A DNA stretch of 64,000 bases. Origin: Sedimentisphaerales bacterium (GTDB lineage Bacteria > Planctomycetota > Phycisphaerae > Sedimentisphaerales > SM23-30). The stretch covers positions 1 to 64,000 of the forward strand of contig JANQJS010000022.1 in the NCBI GenBank assembly GCA_028281535.1. The letters are read 5' to 3'. The translations under genes were made by a program, and so were the position numbers. This document shows positions 45,268 to 52,917 of this stretch, one piece after another. Under the pieces are notes generated by a model, which saw only the letters and a list, made by a program, of their open reading frames with translations, ran no database searches and was not told the DNA's origin. How positions within the stretch are numbered: position 1 is the stretch's first letter; each line of letters opens with the position of its first letter.

Positions 45268-45283
45268 GGTGGTATAGATCACC
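45268..45283 (+). promoter_or_regulatory. Leader hairpin, PEP-CTERM gene 3 (changed sequence, kept pairing)
   Basis: GGTGG-TATAGA-TCACC pairs over five positions (one G-U). The bases differ from the leaders of genes 1 and 2 but the stem remains, which suggests that the fold matters. Confidence 0.5.
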
Positions 45284-45307
45284 CTAGAACTAATGGAGAG
45301 AGTTACT

Positions 45308-46573
45308 ATGTTTATTTCACGAGTTCGTCTAATGTCTGCACAACAGCCACAAGCTGGACGAAAACTTTTTTATGGCCTCATGCTCATGATGATTGTTACG
45401 CTCATGCCGTTAAAAGCGGATGCCGCGGTGTCGATTATCCACCATTTTGCACCCGGTAATGGTGGCAATGGCCCCACCGGTAATTCGGGGCTGGTCTATG
45501 ATGGCAACAAGCTCTATGGGGTTACAGCGGACTCCCGGGACAATGATGATTCAACCCGGGGAACCGTTTTTTCAATGAACCCGGATGGCACTGACTTTAC
45601 AACGCTGCATCATTTCAGCGGAACAGATGGTAGAAATCCTTACTCCTCCCTGGTACTCAGCGGCGATACGCTTTACGGTACAACCCAGAGTAGCCTGGGC
45701 AATAACTTTGGGACGGTTTTTAAATTGAGTACCAACGGTGCAGATTTCCAGACGCTTCACACTTTTTCCAATGCCCCATCGGATGGAGGTATACTAACTG
45801 AAGGCAGGCTCATTCTGGATGGATCCACGCTTTATGGAACAACCACTGGATCTATAAATAATGGTGCTGGAACTATTTTTAAGCTCCAGACCGATGGCAG
45901 CGGATTTGAACGGCTAAAATTGTTTACGGATGGTTCGGACGGTAGCTTCATCGCAGCTGGACTTGTACTTAATAACTCGAAGCTATATGGCGTAGCTGGT
46001 GGCGGAACATCTGGCCTAGGTAACGTTTTTAGCCTGGATACGAACGGGGCAAATTTTAACGTCCTTCGCAATTTTTCCGGCGGTGCCAATGACGGTGATA
46101 TTCCTCGCTCCCATGTCATGATTAGTGACAACATCCTCTATGGCACAACGAGAAGAGGCGGTGATAATGGTGATGGTATCATCTACAAAATGAACCTCGA
46201 TGGCACAGGATTTAACATCTTGCATGAGTTCAACAGCCTCTTCGATGGTGCAGATCCGGATGGTAGCTTAATCCTGGCAGGTGATACGCTTTACGGCATC
46301 ACCGAAGAAGGCACGAGCGGTGATAATGGAATTATCTATTCGATCGGGATTGATGGCTCCAACTTTCAGATCGTGGACACGCTGGGTTTTGACGGCGCGG
46401 CTACAGGTGAATTACTTCTGATTGGCGATACCCTTTATGGCATGACAAGAAAAGGCGGCGACCACGATTTGGGTACGATCTTTGCCACACAGATCCCAGA
46501 ACCAGCGACACTGAGTCTACTGGCATTGGGGTCAGCGGCTTTGATTCGACGCAGACGATTCCAACACAGTTGA
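45308..46573 (+). CDS. GloVer-type tandem-repeat PEP-CTERM protein (paralogue)
   Basis: 421 aa from the ATG at 45308 with GGAGAG upstream; an ATG at 45293 lies within the ribosome site. It shares the architecture of the preceding gene: signal peptide (~15-40), repeated GTVFSMNPDGTDFTTLHHFSG and LYGTT units, and the tail IPEPATLSLLALGSAALIRRRR. The two are clearly tandem duplicates with high similarity throughout, strongest in the last third. A strong terminator follows, closing the three-gene set. Confidence 0.87.
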   Translation: MFISRVRLMSAQQPQAGRKLFYGLMLMMIVTLMPLKADAAVSIIHHFAPGNGGNGPTGNSGLVYDGNKLYGVTADSRDNDDSTRGTVFSMNPDGTDFTTLHHFSGTDGRNPYSSLVLSGDTLYGTTQSSLGNNFGTVFKLSTNGADFQTLHTFSNAPSDGGILTEGRLILDGSTLYGTTTGSINNGAGTIFKLQTDGSGFERLKLFTDGSDGSFIAAGLVLNNSKLYGVAGGGTSGLGNVFSLDTNGANFNVLRNFSGGANDGDIPRSHVMISDNILYGTTRRGGDNGDGIIYKMNLDGTGFNILHEFNSLFDGADPDGSLILAGDTLYGITEEGTSGDNGIIYSIGIDGSNFQIVDTLGFDGAATGELLLIGDTLYGMTRKGGDHDLGTIFATQIPEPATLSLLALGSAALIRRRRFQHS

Positions 46574-46604
46574 CAGAATTCGGTTAAACATTCAATTTAC
46601 CCAC

Positions 46605-46636
46605 ATAAGGCGAGTAATAATCTACTCGCCTTTTTA
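46605..46636 (+). terminator. Intrinsic terminator after the PEP-CTERM genes
   Basis: AGGCGAGTA pairs with TACTCGCCT around ATAATC, followed by a T-run (TTTTTAC). Confidence 0.9.
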
Positions 46637-46830
46637 CTTTTCTCACTTAACTTTAATTTATTCCTTTTATGGTATAGGTAAATATTTATCCATGCCAGAA
46701 GGGTCGATATTATCAAATGGTATTTTACAAATGAAATATTCAAAGTGTTTGTAAACTAATAAAATGGATAAGTAAAAACAGAAGTGTGAAAATATCATAC
46801 GATAACAATAAAGTTTCGTAAAACAGATTT

Positions 46831-48303
46831 TTATGACTGTCGAATATTATATTTTTGTAATTTATTATAAAGCGTGCGACGGGTGATGCCTAATTTTCGG
46901 GCAAGCTCCGATTGATTCATATTTCGAGTGACCAGTCGATCTAACAATTTCTTTTCATATGATTCAATCGCTTCATTCAGCATCCATTTTCCTCGATCCA
47001 ACGCATCAATCGTCGCATCAGGCACATGGACTTCCACCGCCAGTTCATTAACCTCTTCCATCTGACCTAAAAATTCCTGAGGCAAATCAATCAATTCAAT
47101 TTGCCGGCCATGCTGCTTAAAGACAAGAATCTGACGTACTAAATTTTCTAACTCACGAATGTTTCCAGACCCAATATTTCTTGCAACCACATCATAGACC
47201 TCTGGGGCGACAGATGTAATGCCTTCAGGGTAGTAGGAGGAATATTTATCGAGAAAATTTTGAAACAAATCTGGAATATCTTCTATGCGTTCTCGCAATG
47301 GAGGAATATTTAAGTGAATCACTTTCAATCGCTGATAAAGGTCTAAACGAAATTTACCAGCTTTAACCAATTCTTCCAAATCCAGGTTGGTCGCAGCAAC
47401 TACGCGAACATCAATTTTGTATTCTTTATCGCTACCAACTGGTCGAACTAACGATTCCTGTAAAACACGTAATATTTTGGGTTGTAACGACAGATCAAGC
47501 TCACCAATTTCATCCAAGAGAATTGTCCCACCGTTGGCAGCGCGAAAATAACCAGGTCGGCTATCCGTTGCGCCAGTAAACGCCCCCTTCTCGTGCCCAA
47601 ATAATTCACTTTCGGCTAAACTGCCCGTGATCGCGGCACAATTGACAGAAACAAATGGTTTTTCACTACGTTTATCATCATGAGCATGAACATACTCTGC
47701 CATGCGTTGCTTACCTGTTCCTGACTCTCCTATGATCAACACAGGAACATCAGACACATTAGATGCTCGATAAGCTTGCGATAAAACTTTTGTCAGTTTT
47801 TCACTTTGTCCAACAATCATCTTTTCTTGAGCAGGCTTAAGACGGCCGCTTCGTTGCAGGCTGTTTGTACTTGTAGCATGTCGCTCAATCGCCACTTGAG
47901 TCCTTTCAATTAGACGATTTTCAAAATCACTGTCATCTTCGTCAATAAATCCTGCAATCCCTGCAGTAACAGCTTGACAACTTTCAGTGAGTGTAAGTTT
48001 TTCTGAGGTAACCAGAATGACTTGGCAATCTACAGATTTAAGTTTAAGCGTTTGTGTTAACTCTATTAAATTATTAAGAGAATTCGTAAAAGTGCTTTGA
48101 CCTTCAACCTGTTTTTTGTGGAGGCATAAAATCACCACCGAGGGATTCACCATGCTCAACAGTTCATTGGGATGATTGACACAGTCAATACTTCCAATCT
48201 GTTCAGACAGATTTCCCTTCAAGGTGTTTAAAATTTTAAGATCCAGGTCATGGCTTTCCGAGAATACGGCAACCAAGGAACCCACACTACAGTGGTTATC
48301 CAC
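46831..48303 (-). CDS. Sigma-54-dependent transcription activator (NtrC family) with degenerate receiver
   Basis: 490 aa. Residues ~8-140 keep a receiver-like pattern, but the phospho-acceptor region reads PSVVILCLHKKQ with no aspartate, so phosphorylation is unlikely. The AAA+ domain (~162-395) has Walker A GESGTGKQ (192-199), the sigma-54 contact loop GAFTGA (240-245) and Walker B ILLDEIGELD. The C-terminus is a Fis-type helix-turn-helix (NQSELARKLGITRRTLYNKL). It switches on sigma-54 promoters. It is convergent with the PEP-CTERM genes, two of which have -24/-12 promoters, and is a likely regulator of them by analogy with PrsR of other PEP-CTERM systems. Confidence 0.93.
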   Translation of the reverse strand: MDNHCSVGSLVAVFSESHDLDLKILNTLKGNLSEQIGSIDCVNHPNELLSMVNPSVVILCLHKKQVEGQSTFTNSLNNLIELTQTLKLKSVDCQVILVTSEKLTLTESCQAVTAGIAGFIDEDDSDFENRLIERTQVAIERHATSTNSLQRSGRLKPAQEKMIVGQSEKLTKVLSQAYRASNVSDVPVLIIGESGTGKQRMAEYVHAHDDKRSEKPFVSVNCAAITGSLAESELFGHEKGAFTGATDSRPGYFRAANGGTILLDEIGELDLSLQPKILRVLQESLVRPVGSDKEYKIDVRVVAATNLDLEELVKAGKFRLDLYQRLKVIHLNIPPLRERIEDIPDLFQNFLDKYSSYYPEGITSVAPEVYDVVARNIGSGNIRELENLVRQILVFKQHGRQIELIDLPQEFLGQMEEVNELAVEVHVPDATIDALDRGKWMLNEAIESYEKKLLDRLVTRNMNQSELARKLGITRRTLYNKLQKYNIRQS

Positions 48304-48865
48304 TCTTGTTTCTCTCCCTCTCTGCGGAATTAGACTTGGTGGTTGCAGAAAAGGTGGTTAAAGAAAAGCTCTTTCTCCCAAAAGATGCCTAGACAACATC
48401 TTTAACTCACAAAACAGACTTCATTATAGGGCATTGCCTGATCAATTGAAAGTCTTTTTTTCAATAATCATAAAATCACGGCGAATTTAAACAACTATTT
48501 TACAACAACTTGCATAGTTATTAAAAATAATCGTGATCACAACGTCCTTTTTTGAAAAATTTTATCTATCCACAATTATGGAATTACTTTTCAATCGTAC
48601 ATTGCCTGTGAGTTTATGAGGATTCAGATCAAATAAAAAGAATTGTATTGATTTTAAGCCCAAGGATTAATAGCATTGTCCCCCGATAATTTCGGCAAAA
48701 AGAATAAAAAAAGAGGGTCCGAGCTCGCCGAAACCCGGACCTCCAAGCCAGGCTGTATCCAGTATTTCACTGGAAGACCCACAGCCATGTGTGATAGTAT
48801 CGACAGGATATTTAAATTAGGTTAAATTATAGGCACATTTTAGGCAAAAAAGATTACACAACTAT
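48304..48865. other. Divergent intergenic region before carA
   Basis: About 560 bp. The left part (48304-48690) shows nothing assignable. The right part holds the candidate small RNA on the minus strand (48695-48818) and its -10 box. Confidence 0.6.
48695..48818 (-). ncRNA. Candidate small structured RNA
   Basis: Read on the minus strand: a TATAAT box (48826-48831), then about 40 nt, a nested hairpin (GGCTGT...ACAGCC enclosing CCAGT/ACTGG, 48750-48786), and a second strong GC hairpin (GGTCCG...CGGACC, 48716-48742) followed by CTC and a run of seven T residues, which is an intrinsic terminator. The unit would be ~120 nt. The GC content is far above the flanks. It fits no RNA family I know (not SRP, 6S, tmRNA or RNase P as I recall them). 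It could instead be an attenuated leader of the activator gene 0.4 kb downstream. Confidence 0.5.
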
Positions 48866-50026
48866 ATGAAGCAGAACAAAATAGCAAAACTCGCACTGGA
48901 AGATGGCACCATTTACACTGGCACAAGCTTCGGAGCCTCTGGCACTACCGATGGCGAAGCCGTATTTAATACCAGCCTGATGGGCTATCAGGAAATCATG
49001 ACAGACCCCAGCTACCGCGGGCAAATTGTCACAATGACTTACCCTCTCATAGGCAACTATGGCACAAGCCAAGAAGATGTGGAGAGCCCACAAATACAAG
49101 TTTCCGGATTTGTTATCAAGGAACTCTCATTGCAACACAGCAATTTCCGTGCAGACCAATCAATTCAAGATTACCTGCAGTCAAATAATATCATTGGTTT
49201 ATGCGATATCGACACACGAGCCTTAACGCGTAAACTACGCGTCGATGGCGCGATGAAAAGTGTCATAAGCACCGAAATTCTTGATGACGCAGAACTGGTA
49301 AAACTTGCACGCCAGTCCCAAGGGCTTGTTGGTCGCGATTTAGTTTGTGAAGTAACAGGCAATAAACCCGTCAAGTGGGATAAAGGATTTCACTCAAAAT
49401 TCTCTGGTCCAATTACAAATCAAGCTGACAATGCAAAACGCTATCATATCGTTGCGATTGATTGCGGCATGAAACAAAATATTGCACGTAATTTGGTCGA
49501 AGCAGGATTTGATGTCACGATCGTACCTGCTCAAACGACCGCCGATGAGATTCTAAAATTGAACCCTGATGGTATTTTTGTCAGCAATGGCCCAGGCGAC
49601 CCTGAACCCATTACCTATACCGTCGAAACCATCAAGCAGCTCATCGAAAAAGAAATACCGACGTTTGGCATTTGCCTTGGCCTCCAGCTTATAAGCCTGG
49701 CATTGGGCGCAAAAACCTATAAATTAAAATTTGGTCATCGAGGCGGCAACCAACCAGTAAAAAACCTGGACACCGACCGAGTGGAAATCACCTCACAAAA
49801 TCATGGTTTTGCCGTTGATATGGATTCCATCAACCAGGATGATGTCCGTGTCAGCCATATTAACCTGAATGACAACACGGTTGAGGGTATAGCACACAAA
49901 AAACTTCCCCTTTTCGCCGTGCAATACCACCCAGAAGCTTCACCAGGCCCACATGATGCCAATTACCTCTTTCACTCATTCTACAAAATGGTTGACAGCG
50001 GTAAACAATTGGAAGCGATATGCTAA
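48866..50026 (+). CDS. carA: Carbamoyl-phosphate synthase small (glutaminase) subunit
   Basis: 386 aa, normal length. N-terminal CPSase domain (ALEDGTIYTGTSFGA, FNTSLMGYQEIMTDPSYRGQ), then a class I amidotransferase domain with nucleophile Cys270 in FGICLGLQL, GHRGGNQPV, and the catalytic His/Glu in QYHPEA. It supplies ammonia from glutamine to CarB for arginine and pyrimidine synthesis. carB is not in the window. The ATG has no strong ribosome site. Confidence 0.96.
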   Translation: MKQNKIAKLALEDGTIYTGTSFGASGTTDGEAVFNTSLMGYQEIMTDPSYRGQIVTMTYPLIGNYGTSQEDVESPQIQVSGFVIKELSLQHSNFRADQSIQDYLQSNNIIGLCDIDTRALTRKLRVDGAMKSVISTEILDDAELVKLARQSQGLVGRDLVCEVTGNKPVKWDKGFHSKFSGPITNQADNAKRYHIVAIDCGMKQNIARNLVEAGFDVTIVPAQTTADEILKLNPDGIFVSNGPGDPEPITYTVETIKQLIEKEIPTFGICLGLQLISLALGAKTYKLKFGHRGGNQPVKNLDTDRVEITSQNHGFAVDMDSINQDDVRVSHINLNDNTVEGIAHKKLPLFAVQYHPEASPGPHDANYLFHSFYKMVDSGKQLEAIC

Positions 50027-50063
50027 AATGAACTAAGTATTCTTTTGGTTAACTAGAAAAAAC

Positions 50064-50354
50064 TTACAAGCGAATGGACTGCAATAACATCCCCACCGCA
50101 GCTAAAATGACTAATGTCACGATAATCACAGCTACAAACTTGGTCAAGGGTCCTTTTTTAGGAGCAAACATCCCATCTTTAAGATAACGAAAAAGAATAT
50201 CCCCACAATAAGGGCAACTATCCATATCCTCCGTAATGGGCTTCTTGCAACTTGGGCAAAATTCGGTATCCGCATAAACGTCTTCAAAGGAAGGGTATTC
50301 TTCTGGTTCGCCTAAATCGACGTTCCAATCATCATTATGTTGATCTTGCTTCAT
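50064..50354 (-). CDS. Small zinc-ribbon membrane protein
   Basis: 96 aa. An acidic N-terminus is followed by a zinc ribbon with CPSC (~33-36) and CPYCG (~47-51), and one C-terminal transmembrane helix (~72-91, FVAVIIVTLVILAAVGMLL). It overlaps the end of recO by four bases (ATGA), so the two are translationally coupled. Function unknown; the ribbon would face the cytoplasm. Confidence 0.8.
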   Translation of the reverse strand: MKQDQHNDDWNVDLGEPEEYPSFEDVYADTEFCPSCKKPITEDMDSCPYCGDILFRYLKDGMFAPKKGPLTKFVAVIIVTLVILAAVGMLLQSIRL

Positions 50355-51118
50355 GCTGAATATATCTGCTGTTTCAGTAAATTATTAACAAACACCATCA
50401 TTTTAGACTGTCTGCCTAACAACTCCCGCTGATGATAACATAATAATTCGTGAGCCTCCAACAAATCCCGTCGGCTAAATTCTCCTAAAGATCGTTCCAT
50501 TTGGATGATCTGAATCGTTTCTGGCTTCACAAACCGCTTTTCAACAACACCTGGCTCACAATCACGGCACACCAATCCACCGCTTTGGCTGCTAAAATAA
50601 TTTTTTCCAAAAGTAGACGCATCAGCTTCAATCGGTTGCTGACAATGACAACAATGATGTAATACTGGAGACAACCCAACTTCATTTAACAACGACAACT
50701 CAAAAGCAATTAATACCCCCTCAGGCCGCTCAGTTGACTCCAAGGCAGATAGCGAAAGGACTAATTGATCAAATAATACTTCATGTGGATCATAATCTTC
50801 TGTGAATTGACTCAAAATATCCACCATAAACGTCGCGCAATTAAGAGCGATTAAATTATTACGTAAACCGGCAAAAATATTTTTTTGATCATAGGAATGT
50901 AAAATGGATAAATTGGCATCACCTTTGGGTTGATGAAATGCGATATCGCCATGAGATAAGACTTCAACGGCAGATCGAAAAGAACTTTTTGGCTTACGGC
51001 TACCTTTTGCCAGAGCCCGTATCTTGCCATACTCACGACCAAACAGCGTCACGACCTGAGAGCTTTCTGAGTATTTAGATGAGCGTATACAAATAACCTC
51101 ATCATGCATTGGATTCAT
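50351..51118 (-). CDS. recO: DNA repair protein RecO
   Basis: 255 aa from the ATG at 51118 (a TTG at 51127 is possible). An N-terminal OB fold (VICIRSSKYSESSQVVTLFGREYGKIRALAKGSRK pattern) and a helical domain follow. The C-terminal zinc finger has Cys-Cys-His-Cys (HHCCHCQQP) and VCRDC. RecO loads RecA with RecR in gap repair and anneals single strands. It is downstream of the CorC-like gene in the same run. Confidence 0.92.
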   Translation of the reverse strand: MNPMHDEVICIRSSKYSESSQVVTLFGREYGKIRALAKGSRKPKSSFRSAVEVLSHGDIAFHQPKGDANLSILHSYDQKNIFAGLRNNLIALNCATFMVDILSQFTEDYDPHEVLFDQLVLSLSALESTERPEGVLIAFELSLLNEVGLSPVLHHCCHCQQPIEADASTFGKNYFSSQSGGLVCRDCEPGVVEKRFVKPETIQIIQMERSLGEFSRRDLLEAHELLCYHQRELLGRQSKMMVFVNNLLKQQIYSA

Positions 51119-51148
51119 ATCACACAACCTATTCTACGGAGAAATGAA

Positions 51149-52447
51149 TTATTCTGGAGATTCAATTTGCTTGGGGGTAATTTCAATACGTAGACGCTTA
51201 ATCCGTCGTTCTTCTGCTCCAATAATAGTGAAAGTCATATTGTCATAGACAAAGCTCTCACCCTCATGAGGAATGCAACCTAACTGAGCAAAGGCAAATC
51301 CCCCCACCGTTTCATAGTCTTCATCTTCTGGAATTGTCATGCCATATTCATCATTCAGCTCATCAACATGATAACGAGCATCCACTTCATAGACATGTTC
51401 ACTAATCTTCTGAATGGATTCCGTTTGCGGATTTTCAAATTCATCCGAAATATCACCAACCAGTTCTTCCAAAATATCTTCAAAGGTGACCATGCCGGCG
51501 GTGCCACCATATTCGTCCAGCACTACAGCAATATGAATTTTCTGCTCCTGCATATCATGCAGTAGATCGCGCAATGTTTTGCTTTCAGGTACAAAATATG
51601 GTTTACGCATGATATCCGATGTCTTCATCGATGGTTGAATTTTACTCAAGTGCCGCAAGACATCTTTAGCATAAATAAGCCCCTCTATTTTATCTATCGA
51701 TTCTTCATAGACCGGGTAACGCGAATGGCGACTATTCACGACCATATCAACCATATCGACAAACTTCATACGGATATCTATCGCAATAATTTCCGTTCGA
51801 GGCGTCATTATTTCATCCACAGTGGTATCGCGAAACTCCAATACAGACGTGATCATTTCACGCTCTTGCTCATCCACAACACCTTCTTTTTGCCCTTCTT
51901 CAACAACATTAAGAAGTTCTTCCTGCTTTTCCTCCTTGCCATTGGTCTCGCCATTTTTTAGCCCCAGAAGACGCTTAATTAATGGCTCTGAGATAGACAT
52001 AAGGTAAGTTATGGGCAAAACAATCACATGAATCACGCGTAACGGATGATAACTTTGGACGATTAATTTCGTCCCCAGATATTTGGCAATAAAATGGGGA
52101 ATCGCTTCAGAGAACAATAATATTGCAATCACAGTGACAAAACACCATATCAACCATAACCAGGCATTTCCTTCAGGATATTGCCCAGCCTTTGCCTGTA
52201 TTTTATAAAAGACGATAGATACGATCATCAAATTGAAAAGAATGCGAAAGAATACAGAGGAATAAATCAATTTAAAGTGATTATCGCGCATCCAGGCAAT
52301 TCGACGTGTCAATGAAAGTGATTCCAGGGAGCCTTCCAGCTTGACCCAGGACATTTGTCGCAGGGAAAAATATATAGCAGACATCATCGCTGAAAGTATC
52401 AGCATCACCACACAAATAAACCACCACCACGATCCAGGCTCGTCCAC
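51149..52447 (-). CDS. CorC/HlyC-type (CNNM/CBS) membrane protein
   Basis: 432 aa from a GTG at 52447, next to the ybeY stop, with AGGGAG upstream. The DUF21/CNNM membrane domain (~8-180) has four or so helices. Paired CBS domains (~205-330) include MTPRTEIIAIDI, HSRYPVYEES, KIHIAVVLDEYGGTAGMVTFEDILEELVGDI. A CorC_HlyC domain ends the protein. The family is linked to magnesium or cobalt export. Following ybeY is the usual order in many bacteria. Confidence 0.92.
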   Translation of the reverse strand: MDEPGSWWWFICVVMLILSAMMSAIYFSLRQMSWVKLEGSLESLSLTRRIAWMRDNHFKLIYSSVFFRILFNLMIVSIVFYKIQAKAGQYPEGNAWLWLIWCFVTVIAILLFSEAIPHFIAKYLGTKLIVQSYHPLRVIHVIVLPITYLMSISEPLIKRLLGLKNGETNGKEEKQEELLNVVEEGQKEGVVDEQEREMITSVLEFRDTTVDEIMTPRTEIIAIDIRMKFVDMVDMVVNSRHSRYPVYEESIDKIEGLIYAKDVLRHLSKIQPSMKTSDIMRKPYFVPESKTLRDLLHDMQEQKIHIAVVLDEYGGTAGMVTFEDILEELVGDISDEFENPQTESIQKISEHVYEVDARYHVDELNDEYGMTIPEDEDYETVGGFAFAQLGCIPHEGESFVYDNMTFTIIGAEERRIKRLRIEITPKQIESPE

Positions 52448-52903
52448 TTAGTCTCCCTTCCCACTAAATACATTTCCGAATCCAAGTTCGGTTAATAGCT
52501 GATCTTCTTTTTGATGCATTTTCTCAAAACCATCATCGGTGGCATCATCATAACCCAGTTGATGCAAAAGCCCATGTATGACGTATAAATGTAATTCGGC
52601 AATGGGATCAGAGGTCTTTTCTTGAGCAACATCCATGGCCCGTTGCGCATTAATAACGATCTCACAATCAAAAGATTCATCCTTTTGGGATAAACCAAAG
52701 CTGATCACGTCCGTTACTTCGTCGATCTGAAAATACTCTTTTTTAAGCTGCCGAATTGTATCGTTTTCAACAACAACCAAGCTAACAGAACCTTCTGAGA
52801 CATCAAAAGCATTCAATGCAAACTGAATCGTATTTCTAATCTGTTTAGAATCAAATTCTAAATGATCCTGATCGTTATTGATGGTTATTTCAATCGTCGA
52901 CAA
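52448..52903 (-). CDS. ybeY: Endoribonuclease YbeY (16S rRNA maturation)
   Basis: 151 aa from a TTG at 52903 with AAAGG eight bases upstream. It has TDVISFGLS and the metal site HGLLHQLGYDD (110-120). The usual third histidine of HGxLHxxGYDH is aspartate (Asp120), which can also bind zinc; the enzyme is probably still active. YbeY trims and checks 16S rRNA. It sits between the HD-hydrolase and CorC-like genes, with the phoH-type gene upstream, the standard arrangement. Confidence 0.93.
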   Translation of the reverse strand: MSTIEITINNDQDHLEFDSKQIRNTIQFALNAFDVSEGSVSLVVVENDTIRQLKKEYFQIDEVTDVISFGLSQKDESFDCEIVINAQRAMDVAQEKTSDPIAELHLYVIHGLLHQLGYDDATDDGFEKMHQKEDQLLTELGFGNVFSGKGD

Positions 52904-52917
52904 TTCATAAACCTTTA

